Shown: positions 31,837 to 40,727, counted from the stretch's first letter. The stretch is 64,000 bases of DNA from UBA4644 sp034933145 (GCA_034933145.1 JAYFOA010000025.1:1-64000); one strand, 5' to 3'. A program made the numbers and translations. The notes: a model not told the origin generated them from the sequence alone.

Positions 31837-32370
31837 TCATTTTTCCGTGGGCGTCTGCATGCGCTCCAGCCGTTCGATTCGCCTTATAAGCTTTTCCTGG
31901 TTTGCGATCATGTGATCCAGCTTCAGATGCAGATCGGCGATGACCAGCTCACTTTTGAGGTTCACCCGGTAATCGTTTTCCGCACGGATGCGATCCTTGG
32001 CCTCCTGCCGATTCTGACTCATCATGATCAGCGGGGCCTGGATCGCAGCGACACAGGAAAGCACGAGATTAAGCAGGATAAACGGATAGGGATCAAACGC
32101 ACCGGAGGCGAGCAGGATATTGACGATCATCCAGGAAATCAGCACGATGAGAAATGCAGCGATAAATGCCCAGCTGCCGACAAATTTTGCTACCCCGTCG
32201 GCGGCCCGCTGAGCAAATGGCTCCGCCTCGGCCTCCCGGTTCCTGACATCAACGGAGACCTTCTGGTCAATCAGATGATGCATCAGTTCTTCGTCACTGA
32301 ACTGTTCATCTGTCCTGTCCAGTAGCTCAAGGATCAGTTCGTTTCTGCTTTTATGCGCCATTGACGCCAT
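31837..32370 (-). CDS. DUF1003 family membrane protein
   Basis: 177 residues from the ATG at 32370, which has AAAGG four bases upstream; the next ATG (32361) is also possible. Two membrane helices around 70-120 carry the family pattern FVGSWAFIAAFLIVLISW and FILLNLVLSCVAAIQAPLIMMSQNRQ. A basic and acidic helical tail (RIRAENDYRVNLKSE) faces the cytoplasm. DUF1003 proteins are widespread and uncharacterised, and some have been linked to ion handling. It is monocistronic. Confidence 0.82.
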   Translation of the reverse strand: MASMAHKSRNELILELLDRTDEQFSDEELMHHLIDQKVSVDVRNREAEAEPFAQRAADGVAKFVGSWAFIAAFLIVLISWMIVNILLASGAFDPYPFILLNLVLSCVAAIQAPLIMMSQNRQEAKDRIRAENDYRVNLKSELVIADLHLKLDHMIANQEKLIRRIERLERMQTPTEK

Positions 32371-32510
32371 CCCGCCTTTCACCATCCGGTCCATGCCGGG
32401 CACATTTTTTCTGTCTCAAATATATGCGGGCGGAAAAGGTATGTCAATATCCGGAGCGGCAAAATATAGCGGCAGGAAAAGGGAGAGAGCTCATCTGCGA
32501 AAAAATAGCT

Positions 32511-32999
32511 TCAAAGCGTCGGGTACGAGGTCATTTTTTCCGCTAAATTAATTACCGGAACGTCCCGCAAAAGGGCCTGCCGGACGGTATAGGCCGTGCC
32601 GCTGTTGCCGTGGGTCAGAAAGCAGAGACAGCAGTCTGCCGCCTCCGCCAGCGTGCGATCCCGTGCCAGCATACAGCCCGGATAGTACCGGTCGGAGGTA
32701 TACCGTACCAGATCTGCGCGGGCCAGCACCTCGGCATAGCGCCGCCGCTCTTCTGCCGGCCAGCGCCTATCCTGTTCGGGACAGGGTAGAACCATCAGCA
32801 GTCGGACCTCCGGCCGGAGCTCCCGAAGCTCCAGCGTCAGCTCGGCAGCCAACAGGTCAAAACCCAGAGCGCCTCCGCTGGCAAAATCGGTGCAGCCCTC
32901 GCCGGTCAGCCGCTCCATTTCCCGCATCAGCGCCCACCGCAGCGGGAGCTGATCCCGCGGCAGCACCCGGTGTCCCGTAAACACGCAGAGCTTTGCCAT
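32511..32999 (-). CDS. SLOG-family (DUF1273/YpsA-like) protein
   Basis: 162 residues from the ATG at 32999, preceded by AAGGAGGG. The Rossmann-like SLOG signatures are present: FTGHRVLP at the N-terminus, FASGGALGFDLLAAE in the middle, and a C-terminal GNSGTAYTVRQAL. SLOG proteins bind nucleotide-derived ligands. YpsA of Bacillus affects cell division, and other SLOG proteins act in nucleotide-signalling conflict systems. No effector domain is adjacent, so a housekeeping role is more likely. Confidence 0.75.
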   Translation of the reverse strand: MAKLCVFTGHRVLPRDQLPLRWALMREMERLTGEGCTDFASGGALGFDLLAAELTLELRELRPEVRLLMVLPCPEQDRRWPAEERRRYAEVLARADLVRYTSDRYYPGCMLARDRTLAEAADCCLCFLTHGNSGTAYTVRQALLRDVPVINLAEKMTSYPTL

Positions 33000-33159
33000 A
33001 CGCCGCCCTCCTTGCATGATAAAGCTATTTTATCATGGTTTCCCGGGCTTTACAATTGCAGCGACAGCTGCTTTTCCATACCGTGACCGGCGGAGTTTCC
33101 CTTTTGCCGCTTCGCTTTCCGCCGTCAGTCACGGTGGGCAAAGGTGGGACCGGCAGGCG

Positions 33160-34296
33160 TCACAACGCTTTTTCCAGTTTTGCTACCAACTCTTCGATCT
33201 GCCGCCGATCCCAAAGCAGAACCTGCGGCGTTTCGGAAAAATATCTTCGTGCCGCGCCCAGCCGCAGAAGGGCCGTCACCTCTGCCGGACGGCGAAGTGC
33301 GCCGGTATTCAGACCGCACAGGCAACGGATCAGTTCCCGTGCACCGTGCTTTCCCAACGGCCGATCCGGCACTTTGGCTGGAAGCCGAAGCGCCAGCAGA
33401 TGACGGGACAGATACTCTGCGTCTCCCTCGGTCAGTAGCCGCATAGGCGGAAGCCGATGTTCCCAGTTTTCGGGCAACAGTCCACGTACCGCGCCCCAGA
33501 TCGGAGAACTCTCCGTTTCCGGCGGTTGGGATACGCCCGTCCCCAGCCAAAGGACGTACAAATCCCAAGCCTCCGAAAGAGCGGGCCAGTCCGCATCCAA
33601 ACATACCTCCGCCCCTGCGGCCGCAGCCTGCGCTGCCGCGGGGATCATCCGGGAAAGGCCGCCGGCCCGCAGGGTATACTCCCCCGGGGGCAGCCTTTCC
33701 CCGTCGACCAGCGCCACCCGTCCGGGCGGGAGAAAAAAGCTCGTCGTTTTGCCGCCGTCACCGGTTTCCCGCATGGCAAAGCGGAGGCGGAGCTGACTTT
33801 CTTCCGCCCATTTGAGCGGCCCCGGCCGCGGAAGAGCGGTACTCTCCAGAAGACCGCGGGGATCGATCGCCAGCACCGTGCCGGCACCGCGGTCGTGCAG
33901 CAGCTCCGGTACACGCTCCGGCGGCGCATCCCAGCGCAAGAGCGCGGTACAGCTCTCACTTACCGGTTCGCCGCCCAGATGCTCAATGAGTTTTCGTAGC
34001 CCGTCATCCGGTGCACGGATCGCCACAGGCAGGCGGCGTGATCGTTCTTCTAGGTGCAGAAGGGCAGCAGCCCCCTCCTGCGCGACACGATCCGCTGCGC
34101 CTGGCAACGCCGCTGCGGGCAGACTCAGCCGCACGCCGCCGGGCAGCAGCAGGGACACGGCCCAGATGGCCGCTGGATAGGTCTCCACCGGCGCCGCCAG
34201 CTCCCGCGCCGCCTCCGTTGACCGATCCGTAGGAAAGATCAGCAATCCGCAGGCCCCATTGCTCAGCCTGCGCACGGTAAAACTCAGCGAGATCAC
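33160..34296 (-). CDS. Unrecognised protein upstream of rpmH
   Basis: 378 residues starting at a GTG with AAAGGAG seven bases upstream. It is rich in Leu, Ala, Arg and Pro. I find no signal peptide, membrane helix or known motif. Segments such as GTVLAIDPRGLLEST and PPGEYTLRAGGLSRMIP look like beta-rich globular structure. It is divergent from rpmH, in the place where dnaA lies in many bacteria, but no AAA motif is present and it is not DnaA. The GC-rich codon pattern matches the genome. Confidence 0.6.
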   Translation of the reverse strand: MISLSFTVRRLSNGACGLLIFPTDRSTEAARELAAPVETYPAAIWAVSLLLPGGVRLSLPAAALPGAADRVAQEGAAALLHLEERSRRLPVAIRAPDDGLRKLIEHLGGEPVSESCTALLRWDAPPERVPELLHDRGAGTVLAIDPRGLLESTALPRPGPLKWAEESQLRLRFAMRETGDGGKTTSFFLPPGRVALVDGERLPPGEYTLRAGGLSRMIPAAAQAAAAGAEVCLDADWPALSEAWDLYVLWLGTGVSQPPETESSPIWGAVRGLLPENWEHRLPPMRLLTEGDAEYLSRHLLALRLPAKVPDRPLGKHGARELIRCLCGLNTGALRRPAEVTALLRLGAARRYFSETPQVLLWDRRQIEELVAKLEKAL

Positions 34297-34366
34297 AAAA
34301 TCACTCCTTTATTTGGTAGTTTTGCCCGTCAAACCCTGTTTCATGACATAAAACTTGCAAATTTGG

Positions 34367-34396
34367 TTGACAGAAGTGCCTGAAATATCTTATAAT
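34367..34396 (+). promoter_or_regulatory. Promoter of the rpmH operon
   Basis: TTGACA (34367-34372) and TATAAT (34391-34396), both perfect, with an 18-base spacer. It is about 90 bases before the rpmH start codon. Confidence 0.8.
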
Positions 34397-34484
34397 ACAA
34401 GCTGCGCTATTGGCAGCGGCGACGGCTTGGACCGCGAACTGCCGCCGGTGTCAATAACAGCTTTTGATCGGAGGTGGACGGATC

Positions 34485-34619
34485 ATGCTTCGCACTTATC
34501 AGCCGAAAAAGCGCCAGCGCAGCAAGGAGCACGGCTTTATGAAAAGGATGCGTACGCGGAATGGCCGGAAAGTCCTGGCCAGGCGCCGCGCCAAAGGCAG
34601 AGCGCGTCTCTCGCACTGA
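34485..34619 (+). CDS. rpmH: Ribosomal protein L34
   Basis: 44 residues, the standard length. The sequence opens with MLRTYQPKKRQRSKEHGF and continues with KRMRTRNGRKVLARRRAKGR, which is the L34 signature. GGAGGTGG lies seven bases upstream. It is the first gene of the classic rpmH-rnpA-yidD-yidC-jag cluster. The Ser-Lys-Glu at positions 13-15 departs slightly from the usual Lys-Lys-Val/Thr but is tolerable. Confidence 0.95.
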   Translation: MLRTYQPKKRQRSKEHGFMKRMRTRNGRKVLARRRAKGRARLSH

Positions 34620-34688
34620 GCCGCACTCGGCCGCAAAGCCTCATTAAGACCGCCGTCCGCGGTCTTAAATTTTAGAGGGTGGCCAAAC

Positions 34689-35033
34689 ATGCAAAAGACG
34701 ATCTCTATCACGGAGAACCGGCTGTTCCGCGCCCTTTACGCGCGAGGGAGAAGCGCGGCGCGGAGAACCATGGCGGTCTATGTGCTGAAAAACCGCCAAA
34801 AAACGGTGAACCGCCTGGGTATCACCGTATCGGTAAAGCTGGGCGGAGCGGTACAGCGCAACCGTATCCGCCGCCGTCTCAGGGAAGTGTATCGGAGCAG
34901 CGAGACCCGCATAAAAAGCGGATATGACATCGTCGTCGTTGCCCGACATACGGCGTTGGAAGCGCCCTTTGAGACCTTGCTGAAAGATTTCTCCCTGCTT
35001 TTGCGGGAGCTGAATCTGGAGGCAGACCTATGA
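34689..35033 (+). CDS. rnpA: Ribonuclease P protein component
   Basis: 114 residues, the normal size. The family signature LGITVSVKLGGAVQRNRIRRRLREVYR spans the RNA-binding helix, read as VKLGGAVQRNRIRRRLRE. With the RnpB RNA it matures the 5' ends of tRNAs. It lies 69 bases after rpmH and overlaps yidD by four bases. The ribosome binding site GAGGGTGG is only moderate. Confidence 0.93.
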   Translation: MQKTISITENRLFRALYARGRSAARRTMAVYVLKNRQKTVNRLGITVSVKLGGAVQRNRIRRRLREVYRSSETRIKSGYDIVVVARHTALEAPFETLLKDFSLLLRELNLEADL

Positions 35034-35278
35034 TTGCCAGGGCAATGCTGGCGATCATTCACTTTTACCAAAAATACCTGTCTCCGGCCAAGGGAGCGGC
35101 ACGCTGCCGGTATGTGCCCACATGCTCCCAATATGCGGCGGAGGCCATCCGGCGCCATGGCGCCCTTCGCGGCGGTGCGCTGGCTATTTTGCGGATCCTT
35201 CGGTGCAATCCTCTGTTCGAGGGTGGTTTTGATCCGGTTCCGCTCGAAGTACACTTCCTGAAAAAGGAGCACAACTGA
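35030..35278 (+). CDS. yidD: Membrane protein insertion efficiency factor YidD
   Basis: 82 residues. It carries the YidD pattern IHFYQKYLSPAKG, CRYVPTCSQYAAEAI and CNPLFEGGFDPVP, including the conserved cysteines. YidD is thought to help membrane protein insertion at the inner face of the membrane. The start overlaps rnpA as ATGA, and the next gene begins at the base after its stop codon. Confidence 0.93.
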   Translation: MIARAMLAIIHFYQKYLSPAKGAARCRYVPTCSQYAAEAIRRHGALRGGALAILRILRCNPLFEGGFDPVPLEVHFLKKEHN

Positions 35279-36151
35279 ATGTTCAACTTCCTTTATAAGC
35301 TGATCTCGACCCCCTTCGGGTATGCGATGCGCTGGATTTTTCAGCTGGTCGGCAGCTATGGATGGTCCATTATCCTGTTTTCGTTGCTGGCAAAGCTGCT
35401 GACGCTGCCGCTTACATTCAAGCAGAAGCGGGACATGATGGCTACCCAGGCGCTTCAGCCCAAAATTCAGAAGATCCAGAAGACCTATGGCAAGGACAAG
35501 CAGCGTATGAACGAGGAACTGCAAAACCTCTATGACCAGGAGGGCGTTTCTCCCATGAGCGGCTGCGGCAGCACGCTGATCATCTTCCCTATCATGATCG
35601 GCCTGTACGGCGTTATTTCCCAGCCGCTGACCTATTTCATGCAGCTGACGAGCGACGAGATCGCCAAAATTGCGGAACGTCTTAATTATGTGATAAGCGG
35701 CAACGCCTATACCAGCCAGATCGGGTTGGCCGGTATGCTGCATGACAACTTTGCGAAAGTGGCCGATATTTCCGAAAAGCTGCTGAAGGTTGACTTCAAC
35801 TTCGGTCCCCTCAATTTGGCGGCCACACCCAGCCTGCATGAGTTCAACGCCCTCTGGATCATACCTGTGCTCTCTTGCCTTACGGCGCTGGGCATGAGTC
35901 TTGTTACCCAGTACTACAACAAGAAAAATAACCCGGTACAGACACAGATGCCGGGACAGAAGCAGAGCAACATGATGATGTACATCCTGACACCGGCCAT
36001 GTCACTGTATTTTTCCTTTGTGCTTCCGGCCGGACTTGGTATCTACTGGATTGCCAATAACGTTTTCACTGCCATTCAGGAGGCGGTCCTTTCCAACATC
36101 ATGTACAAAAAGAAAAAGACTCCGTCCAAAACGTCGGAGTCTGATGAATAA
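35279..36151 (+). CDS. yidC: Membrane protein insertase YidC/SpoIIIJ
   Basis: 290 residues of the YidC/Oxa1/Alb3 family. Membrane segments lie near 22-46, 96-118, 190-215 and 225-265. The conserved substrate-groove arginine in TM1 is replaced by a lysine (FSLLAKLLTLPL, about residue 39). No lipobox signal peptide is seen, unlike Bacillus SpoIIIJ, so the N-terminus is simpler. The C-terminus ends in a basic tail KKKKTPSKTSESDE as expected for ribosome contact. It lies between yidD and jag in one operon. Confidence 0.92.
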   Translation: MFNFLYKLISTPFGYAMRWIFQLVGSYGWSIILFSLLAKLLTLPLTFKQKRDMMATQALQPKIQKIQKTYGKDKQRMNEELQNLYDQEGVSPMSGCGSTLIIFPIMIGLYGVISQPLTYFMQLTSDEIAKIAERLNYVISGNAYTSQIGLAGMLHDNFAKVADISEKLLKVDFNFGPLNLAATPSLHEFNALWIIPVLSCLTALGMSLVTQYYNKKNNPVQTQMPGQKQSNMMMYILTPAMSLYFSFVLPAGLGIYWIANNVFTAIQEAVLSNIMYKKKKTPSKTSESDE

Positions 36152-36163
36152 GGAGGGGCGGAA

Positions 36164-36928
36164 ATGCTGAAATCCATCGAGGCGAAGGGCGATACTATCG
36201 ACGCCGCCGTCGATAACGCCCTCCGTCAGCTGGGAATGCATCGGGACGATGTGTCCGTCGAAGTGCTGCAGACCCCCAAATCCGGCTTTTTCGGACTGGG
36301 GAAGGAACCTGCGGTCGTGCGTGTTTCCTACCAGAACTCCCCTGCGGGCAAAGCAAAGGATTTTTTGGAGGGACTGCTATTCCGTTTCGGTACGCCGGCC
36401 CAGATCCTCATCAAGGAGAATTTTGAGGAAAACACCCTTGCCGTCGAACTGATCGGCAGCGATATGGGTACAGTCATTGGCCGGCGGGGAGAGACGCTGG
36501 ACGCCATCCAGTATTTGACTGGAATTGTTGTCAATCGGACGGAGGAAGAGCGCTGGCGTGTCACCGTCGACACCGAGGGCTACCGCGCAAAGCGCGAGGA
36601 CAGCCTTGAAGAGCTGGCGAAGCGTACCGCCCAGAAGGCTTTGAAATATAAGAAGCCCGTGGCGCTCGATCCTATGAATCCGCAGGAGCGGCGGATCATC
36701 CATGCCTGTCTGCAGGATTACGCGGGTGTGACGACCTATTCCATTGGGACTGAACCCAACCGTAAGGTCGTGATTGCGCCGGAGGGCAGTGCCCCCGTGG
36801 CGGGCGGTCAGCCTCAGAAACAGGCAAACGCTTCTTCCGGTACGCCCCACCGCCGCCGCAGAGGCGGCCGCGGTCGTCCCCATAGCGCCGGCACATCCTC
36901 CCAGGATACCGGCAGCAAAGAAGAATAA
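36164..36928 (+). CDS. jag: RNA-binding protein Jag/KhpB
   Basis: 254 residues. A Jag_N domain (1-52, with the KSGFFGLGKEPAVVRV strand), a KH domain (about 75-150, IGRRGETLDAIQYLTG), and an R3H domain (about 155-210, DPMNPQERRIIHACLQ) are in the usual order. The last 45 residues are an Arg/Gly/Pro-rich unstructured tail. KhpB and its partner KhpA form a global RNA chaperone in Gram-positive bacteria that affects cell elongation. The final gene of the cluster ends at a strong terminator. Confidence 0.92.
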   Translation: MLKSIEAKGDTIDAAVDNALRQLGMHRDDVSVEVLQTPKSGFFGLGKEPAVVRVSYQNSPAGKAKDFLEGLLFRFGTPAQILIKENFEENTLAVELIGSDMGTVIGRRGETLDAIQYLTGIVVNRTEEERWRVTVDTEGYRAKREDSLEELAKRTAQKALKYKKPVALDPMNPQERRIIHACLQDYAGVTTYSIGTEPNRKVVIAPEGSAPVAGGQPQKQANASSGTPHRRRRGGRGRPHSAGTSSQDTGSKEE

Positions 36929-36931
36929 ATG

Positions 36932-36962
36932 AAAACCGCCGCCCAATTGGGCGGCGGTTTTG
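36932..36962 (+). terminator. Strong terminator after jag
   Basis: A 13-bp perfect stem AAAACCGCCGCCC/GGGCGGCGGTTTT with an AATT loop and T run, about 6 bases after the stop codon. Confidence 0.85.
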
Positions 36963-37062
36963 TCGTAATTTGCCGAAAGCCCCCGCTTTTTTAGAAAATA
37001 TACGTGGGAGATCCCAATGCCCGGAAGATGCGAGGCCTGAATGCAAAGAAACGGAAAGAAAG

Positions 37063-37653
37063 TCAATGGGCAAAGGGATCAAAATTTTTATCGGAGTTCC
37101 AGATATACTCAATGCCGTCTGCGACCTTTTTGGCGATGTTTTGGCCATGTACATCACTGATAAAGCCTAAAACCATATCCATGCCGGCCGAAACCCCGGA
37201 AGACGTATAAAAATTACCGTCAACAACCCAGCGCGCCTGCTTTACCCAGTTCACATCGGTATTTACGGATTGAACCCACTCGAAGGCCATTTTGTTCGAT
37301 GTGGCAAATCGTCCATTCAGCAGCCCGGTTTTTGCAAGAAGGGCCGAACCGGTACAGACGGTTAATACAAAAGAGGCGCTGCGGGCAATTGTATTCAGTT
37401 CATGAATGAAATCAGCATCATTGATCAGTGCCCTGGTTCCCATACCTCCCGGTATCAGCAAAACGCCTTCTGCGCTCATAGCGGAAAGAGGAAGGGTATC
37501 AATCCGAATTTGCTGCCTGCTTGTAATTAGCCCGCCATGCATAGAGTAATATCCAAGCCGGTAAGCTGTTTCCATCTTTCCTACAATCTCGGCAGGACCA
37601 AAGGCGTCAAGCGTTTCAAAATGATCAAACAAAAGAATATTAAAATCAATCAT
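37063..37653 (-). CDS. DJ-1/PfpI family protein
   Basis: 196 residues from the ATG at 37653, with GGAGGA seven bases upstream. The Rossmann-like class I glutamine-amidotransferase fold is shown by NILLFDHFETLDAFGPAEI at the start and by VLLIPGGMGTRALIND, then FVLTVCTGSALLAKTGLLNG, whose CTG carries the nucleophile-elbow cysteine. Members include proteases, glyoxalases and isonitrile hydratase-like enzymes. No AraC-type DNA-binding domain follows, so it is not a GlxA regulator. The longer open frame is discarded. Confidence 0.82.
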   Translation of the reverse strand: MIDFNILLFDHFETLDAFGPAEIVGKMETAYRLGYYSMHGGLITSRQQIRIDTLPLSAMSAEGVLLIPGGMGTRALINDADFIHELNTIARSASFVLTVCTGSALLAKTGLLNGRFATSNKMAFEWVQSVNTDVNWVKQARWVVDGNFYTSSGVSAGMDMVLGFISDVHGQNIAKKVADGIEYIWNSDKNFDPFAH

Positions 37654-37830
37654 TGTCCATTCCTCCATATGTTTGACGATCCGGTGGGATGGTGCTGGCA
37701 ATCTCGCGAATACTGATAATGTCAGCGCCTTGTGTTTCCATGCACGTTCAATTTTTATTATCCCATATTTGTTGCAGGAGAACAAGCTTTTTGTATAGTC
37801 TCTGCACCGCAAATCCATTATGCGAGGAGA

Positions 37831-38616
37831 ATGACCGCCGTGTACCAGCAGGATCATCTGACCGGCCCGGCCCGGGCTTTGCTCACCTTCATGCCGATGC
37901 AGTACATGTTGGACGCTGCGGCTGAAAATCCAAAAGCGGCGCTGGTATATGCAGATGATGACAAGATGCCGCGCTGCTGCGCCGTGCTGATGGGAAACAA
38001 CCTGTTTGTCGGCGGACATATGGACGGTCGCTTTTTTGCGGAGCTAAAAAAAGAATTGTTTCTGCCGGAACGCAGAAAAGCACTGGGGGTTGTAGTCGTA
38101 TTCTGCGAAACGGAAACGATTGCCGACCTGTTCCGCGGTGGGTTTGAAAGGGTCTGCGATAACCGGCGAAGTCTGTATCATTGCATACCGAAAAAAACGG
38201 AGGGCCACTTTCCCCGGGCTGTGCCCATCGACCGGCAGCTTCTTGCTTCTGGTGTTAAAAATTTTTCCATGATCACACAGGAGGTGCTGAGCACCGGTAT
38301 TTATGAGAATATGGAGGACTTTCTTTGCAGGGGGATGGGGTTCGCCTTTGTACCCGGAGATTCGGTCCGCGGCTTTTGCATTGGTGAATATCCCGGCGGT
38401 TCCGCCATCGCCATTGCTATCGAGGTCGATAGCCTCTACCGTCGGCAGGGCATTGCCTCTGAGCTGGCGGGTGCATTTCTCCGGCAGGCGTCAAAGCGGG
38501 GCCTGCAGGTATACTGGGAATGCTGGGAGAAAAACGAGGCCTCCGTTCGCACCGCACTGTCCCTGGGATTCTCCAAAGCGGGAGACATGCCGGTCTTGTT
38601 CATTCCGCTGAAATGA
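37831..38616 (+). CDS. GNAT-family acetyltransferase (PF12746-like)
   Basis: 261 residues. The C-terminal GNAT half shows SVRGFCIGEYPGG, IAIEVDSLYRRQGIASELAGAFL and KNEASVRTALSLGF, the pattern of Firmicute GNAT_acetyltran proteins. The N-terminal half is a family-specific extension. The ATG at 37831 is one base after GAGGAG, which is too close; the in-frame GTG at 37840 (ten bases) may be the real start. It is divergent from the DJ-1 gene. Confidence 0.7.
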   Translation: MTAVYQQDHLTGPARALLTFMPMQYMLDAAAENPKAALVYADDDKMPRCCAVLMGNNLFVGGHMDGRFFAELKKELFLPERRKALGVVVVFCETETIADLFRGGFERVCDNRRSLYHCIPKKTEGHFPRAVPIDRQLLASGVKNFSMITQEVLSTGIYENMEDFLCRGMGFAFVPGDSVRGFCIGEYPGGSAIAIAIEVDSLYRRQGIASELAGAFLRQASKRGLQVYWECWEKNEASVRTALSLGFSKAGDMPVLFIPLK

Positions 38617-38664
38617 TACAGATGATTTTATGTAATTTTTATCCAAAAATTACGCCGCACTTAT

Positions 38665-38692
38665 TTGAAATTTGAAAAAAATGTTGTATGCT
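38665..38692 (+). promoter_or_regulatory. Promoter of the LysM 5'-nucleotidase gene
   Basis: TTGAAA (38665-38670), a 16-base spacer and TATGCT (38687-38692), about 50 bases before the ATG. Confidence 0.5.
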
Positions 38693-38743
38693 GAAAACAG
38701 GACTGCGGGCTTACCGCAAAATAAAATAAAGGAGAGAGGGCAC

Positions 38744-40573
38744 ATGAGCAAAAAGCTGATATCCCTGCTGCTGGCGTTTACCATGATCCTGACCTTCAGT
38801 GTCGGGGCGCTGGCCGAAGGAGAAGCTGTTCCGGTTTCTGCCCCGCTGACCCAGGATTACAGCGGGAAAATCGTCATTCTGCACACCAATGATGTCCACG
38901 GCGCCATTACGGGCTATGCAAAGATCGCTGCGCTGAAGACCGAGTTGGAAACGCAGGGTGCCTATGTCCTGCTGATGGACGACGGCGACTATATCCAGGG
39001 CACCACATATGTCAGCATCTCCGAGGGGAAAACGGCGGTCGAACTGATGAACCTGGCCGGCTATGACGTCAGTGCGGTCGGGAACCATGAGTTTGACTAT
39101 GGCTATGAAAACCTGACCTCCATTTTGAAAGACGCACAGTATAAGACCGTCGCTGCCAATGTGAAGTACAACGGCGAGGCCGCATTCGATAATCATGTGA
39201 TCTTTACCGCGCCGAACGGCACCAAAGTTGGTGTATTTGGTCTGGATACCCCCGAGACCGCCACCAAGGCGCACCCTGCCAAGATCCAGGGCGTCACCTT
39301 CGCTGCGGGGGATGAAATGTTCAAAATTGCCCAGAGCGAGGTGGATACGCTGAAGGCTGCGGGCTGTGGGCTCATCGTTTGTCTCGGACATCTGGGCGTC
39401 GATGCGGAGAGTACAGGCAATCGTTCTGTTGATCTGCTGGCTAAGGTGACCGGCATAGATCTGTTCATTGACGGGCACAGCCATTCCGTTATCGATGGTA
39501 TGAGCAACGAGTATCAGACATATCAGCCGGGCGGCACCATGCTGGTCTCCACCGGCACTGCATTTGCGAATATCGGGATGGTCGTCTATGACGGTGAGAC
39601 ACTGACCTCTTCCCTCATTCCTGTCACCGGCGATATGGCAGCGGATACGGCCGTTAAGACCCGTTCAGATGCCATCGTCGCGGAAATCGAGGCGATCTAC
39701 GGCGCGGTTTTTGCGAAGACTGGGGTAGAACTCAACGGCGCAAAAGCCCCCGGCAACCGCACGGAAGAAACCAACCTGGGCGATTTGATTACCGACGCCA
39801 TGCTGTGGAAAGCCAATGCGCTGGGTACGGCTGTCGACGGAGCGCTTACCAACGGCGGAGGTATCCGCGCAACCATTGCGGCGGGCGATATCACCATGAA
39901 CGATATCCATACCGTCCTCCCCTTTGGAAACACATTGTGTCTGGTGCAGGTCACCGGCGCCGAACTGCTGGAAGCGCTGGAGGCATCCACCTATTCCACC
40001 CCGACCGCGGTCGGCGGATTTCCACAGGTAGCGGGCATCGCCTTTGCCGTGGATACCACGGTTCCCTATGCACAGGGAGTTCAGTATGCCGGATCCACCT
40101 ATTATGCGCCTGCCCGGATTGGCCGCGTAAGCATCCAGAGCGTGGGAGGCAAAGCTTTTGACATGACCGCCACCTATACGATCGCCACCAATGATTTTTT
40201 GGCCGCCGGTGGTGACACCTACTATGTATTTTCCCACTCCCCGTTCATTTACGATCTGGGCGCGCCGCTGGACGAAATCGTGGTGGAATACATCACCACT
40301 GTGCTTGGCGGCACGATCGGCAGCGGCTATGCCGCTCCCGCAGGACGCATTACTGTCCGTACTGCACCCGAAGAGCCGACTGTTCCGGTCACACCGCCGA
40401 CAGCGCCGGCTACGGTCACCTATACCGTGGTCAAGGGCGACTGCCTCTGGCGGATCGCAAAGAAATATTACGGAAACGGCGTGCTGTATACAAAGATTGT
40501 CGAAGCCAACAAAAACCTGATCAAGAACCCGGATATGATCTCCATCGGCTGGGTTCTGACCATCCCGCAGTAA
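38744..40573 (+). CDS. Secreted 5'-nucleotidase/2',3'-cyclic phosphodiesterase with LysM
   Basis: 609 residues from the ATG at 38744, after GGAGAGAGG. A signal peptide ends near SVGALA-EG (about 25). The calcineurin-like metallophosphatase domain has ILHTNDVHGAI, DDGDYIQG, GNHEFDYG and DGHSHSVI. The 5'-nucleotidase C-terminal domain has NLGDLITDAML, TNGGGIRA and VLPFGNTLC. After a Pro/Thr linker (about 545-560) a LysM domain TYTVVKGDCLWRIAKKYYGNG binds peptidoglycan. It should therefore act outside the membrane, attached to the wall, degrading nucleotides to nucleosides. Confidence 0.92.
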   Translation: MSKKLISLLLAFTMILTFSVGALAEGEAVPVSAPLTQDYSGKIVILHTNDVHGAITGYAKIAALKTELETQGAYVLLMDDGDYIQGTTYVSISEGKTAVELMNLAGYDVSAVGNHEFDYGYENLTSILKDAQYKTVAANVKYNGEAAFDNHVIFTAPNGTKVGVFGLDTPETATKAHPAKIQGVTFAAGDEMFKIAQSEVDTLKAAGCGLIVCLGHLGVDAESTGNRSVDLLAKVTGIDLFIDGHSHSVIDGMSNEYQTYQPGGTMLVSTGTAFANIGMVVYDGETLTSSLIPVTGDMAADTAVKTRSDAIVAEIEAIYGAVFAKTGVELNGAKAPGNRTEETNLGDLITDAMLWKANALGTAVDGALTNGGGIRATIAAGDITMNDIHTVLPFGNTLCLVQVTGAELLEALEASTYSTPTAVGGFPQVAGIAFAVDTTVPYAQGVQYAGSTYYAPARIGRVSIQSVGGKAFDMTATYTIATNDFLAAGGDTYYVFSHSPFIYDLGAPLDEIVVEYITTVLGGTIGSGYAAPAGRITVRTAPEEPTVPVTPPTAPATVTYTVVKGDCLWRIAKKYYGNGVLYTKIVEANKNLIKNPDMISIGWVLTIPQ

Positions 40574-40597
40574 CCACCCGGCAGCGCTGCCGTGCAA

Positions 40598-40636
40598 AAG
40601 GCCCGCCGGAAGTATTTCCGGCGGGCCTTGATTTTG
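40598..40636 (+). terminator. Terminator after the 5'-nucleotidase gene
   Basis: AAGGCCCGCCGGAA pairs with TTTCCGGCGGGCCTT (14-bp stem with a short loop), followed by a T-rich tail. Confidence 0.75.
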
Positions 40637-40727
40637 TTTTCGATGGGGGCGGTTCCCGGTGGGTGGTTTGGGCCATGCGGGAGCACAGAGCGCGACGGCT
40701 ACTTTGACACGCCAGGGAAAAGCTGCT

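Noticed and set aside
34297..34484. oriC next to rpmH
   Set aside because: No cluster of DnaA boxes and no dnaA gene is seen; the interval holds only the rpmH promoter and leader.
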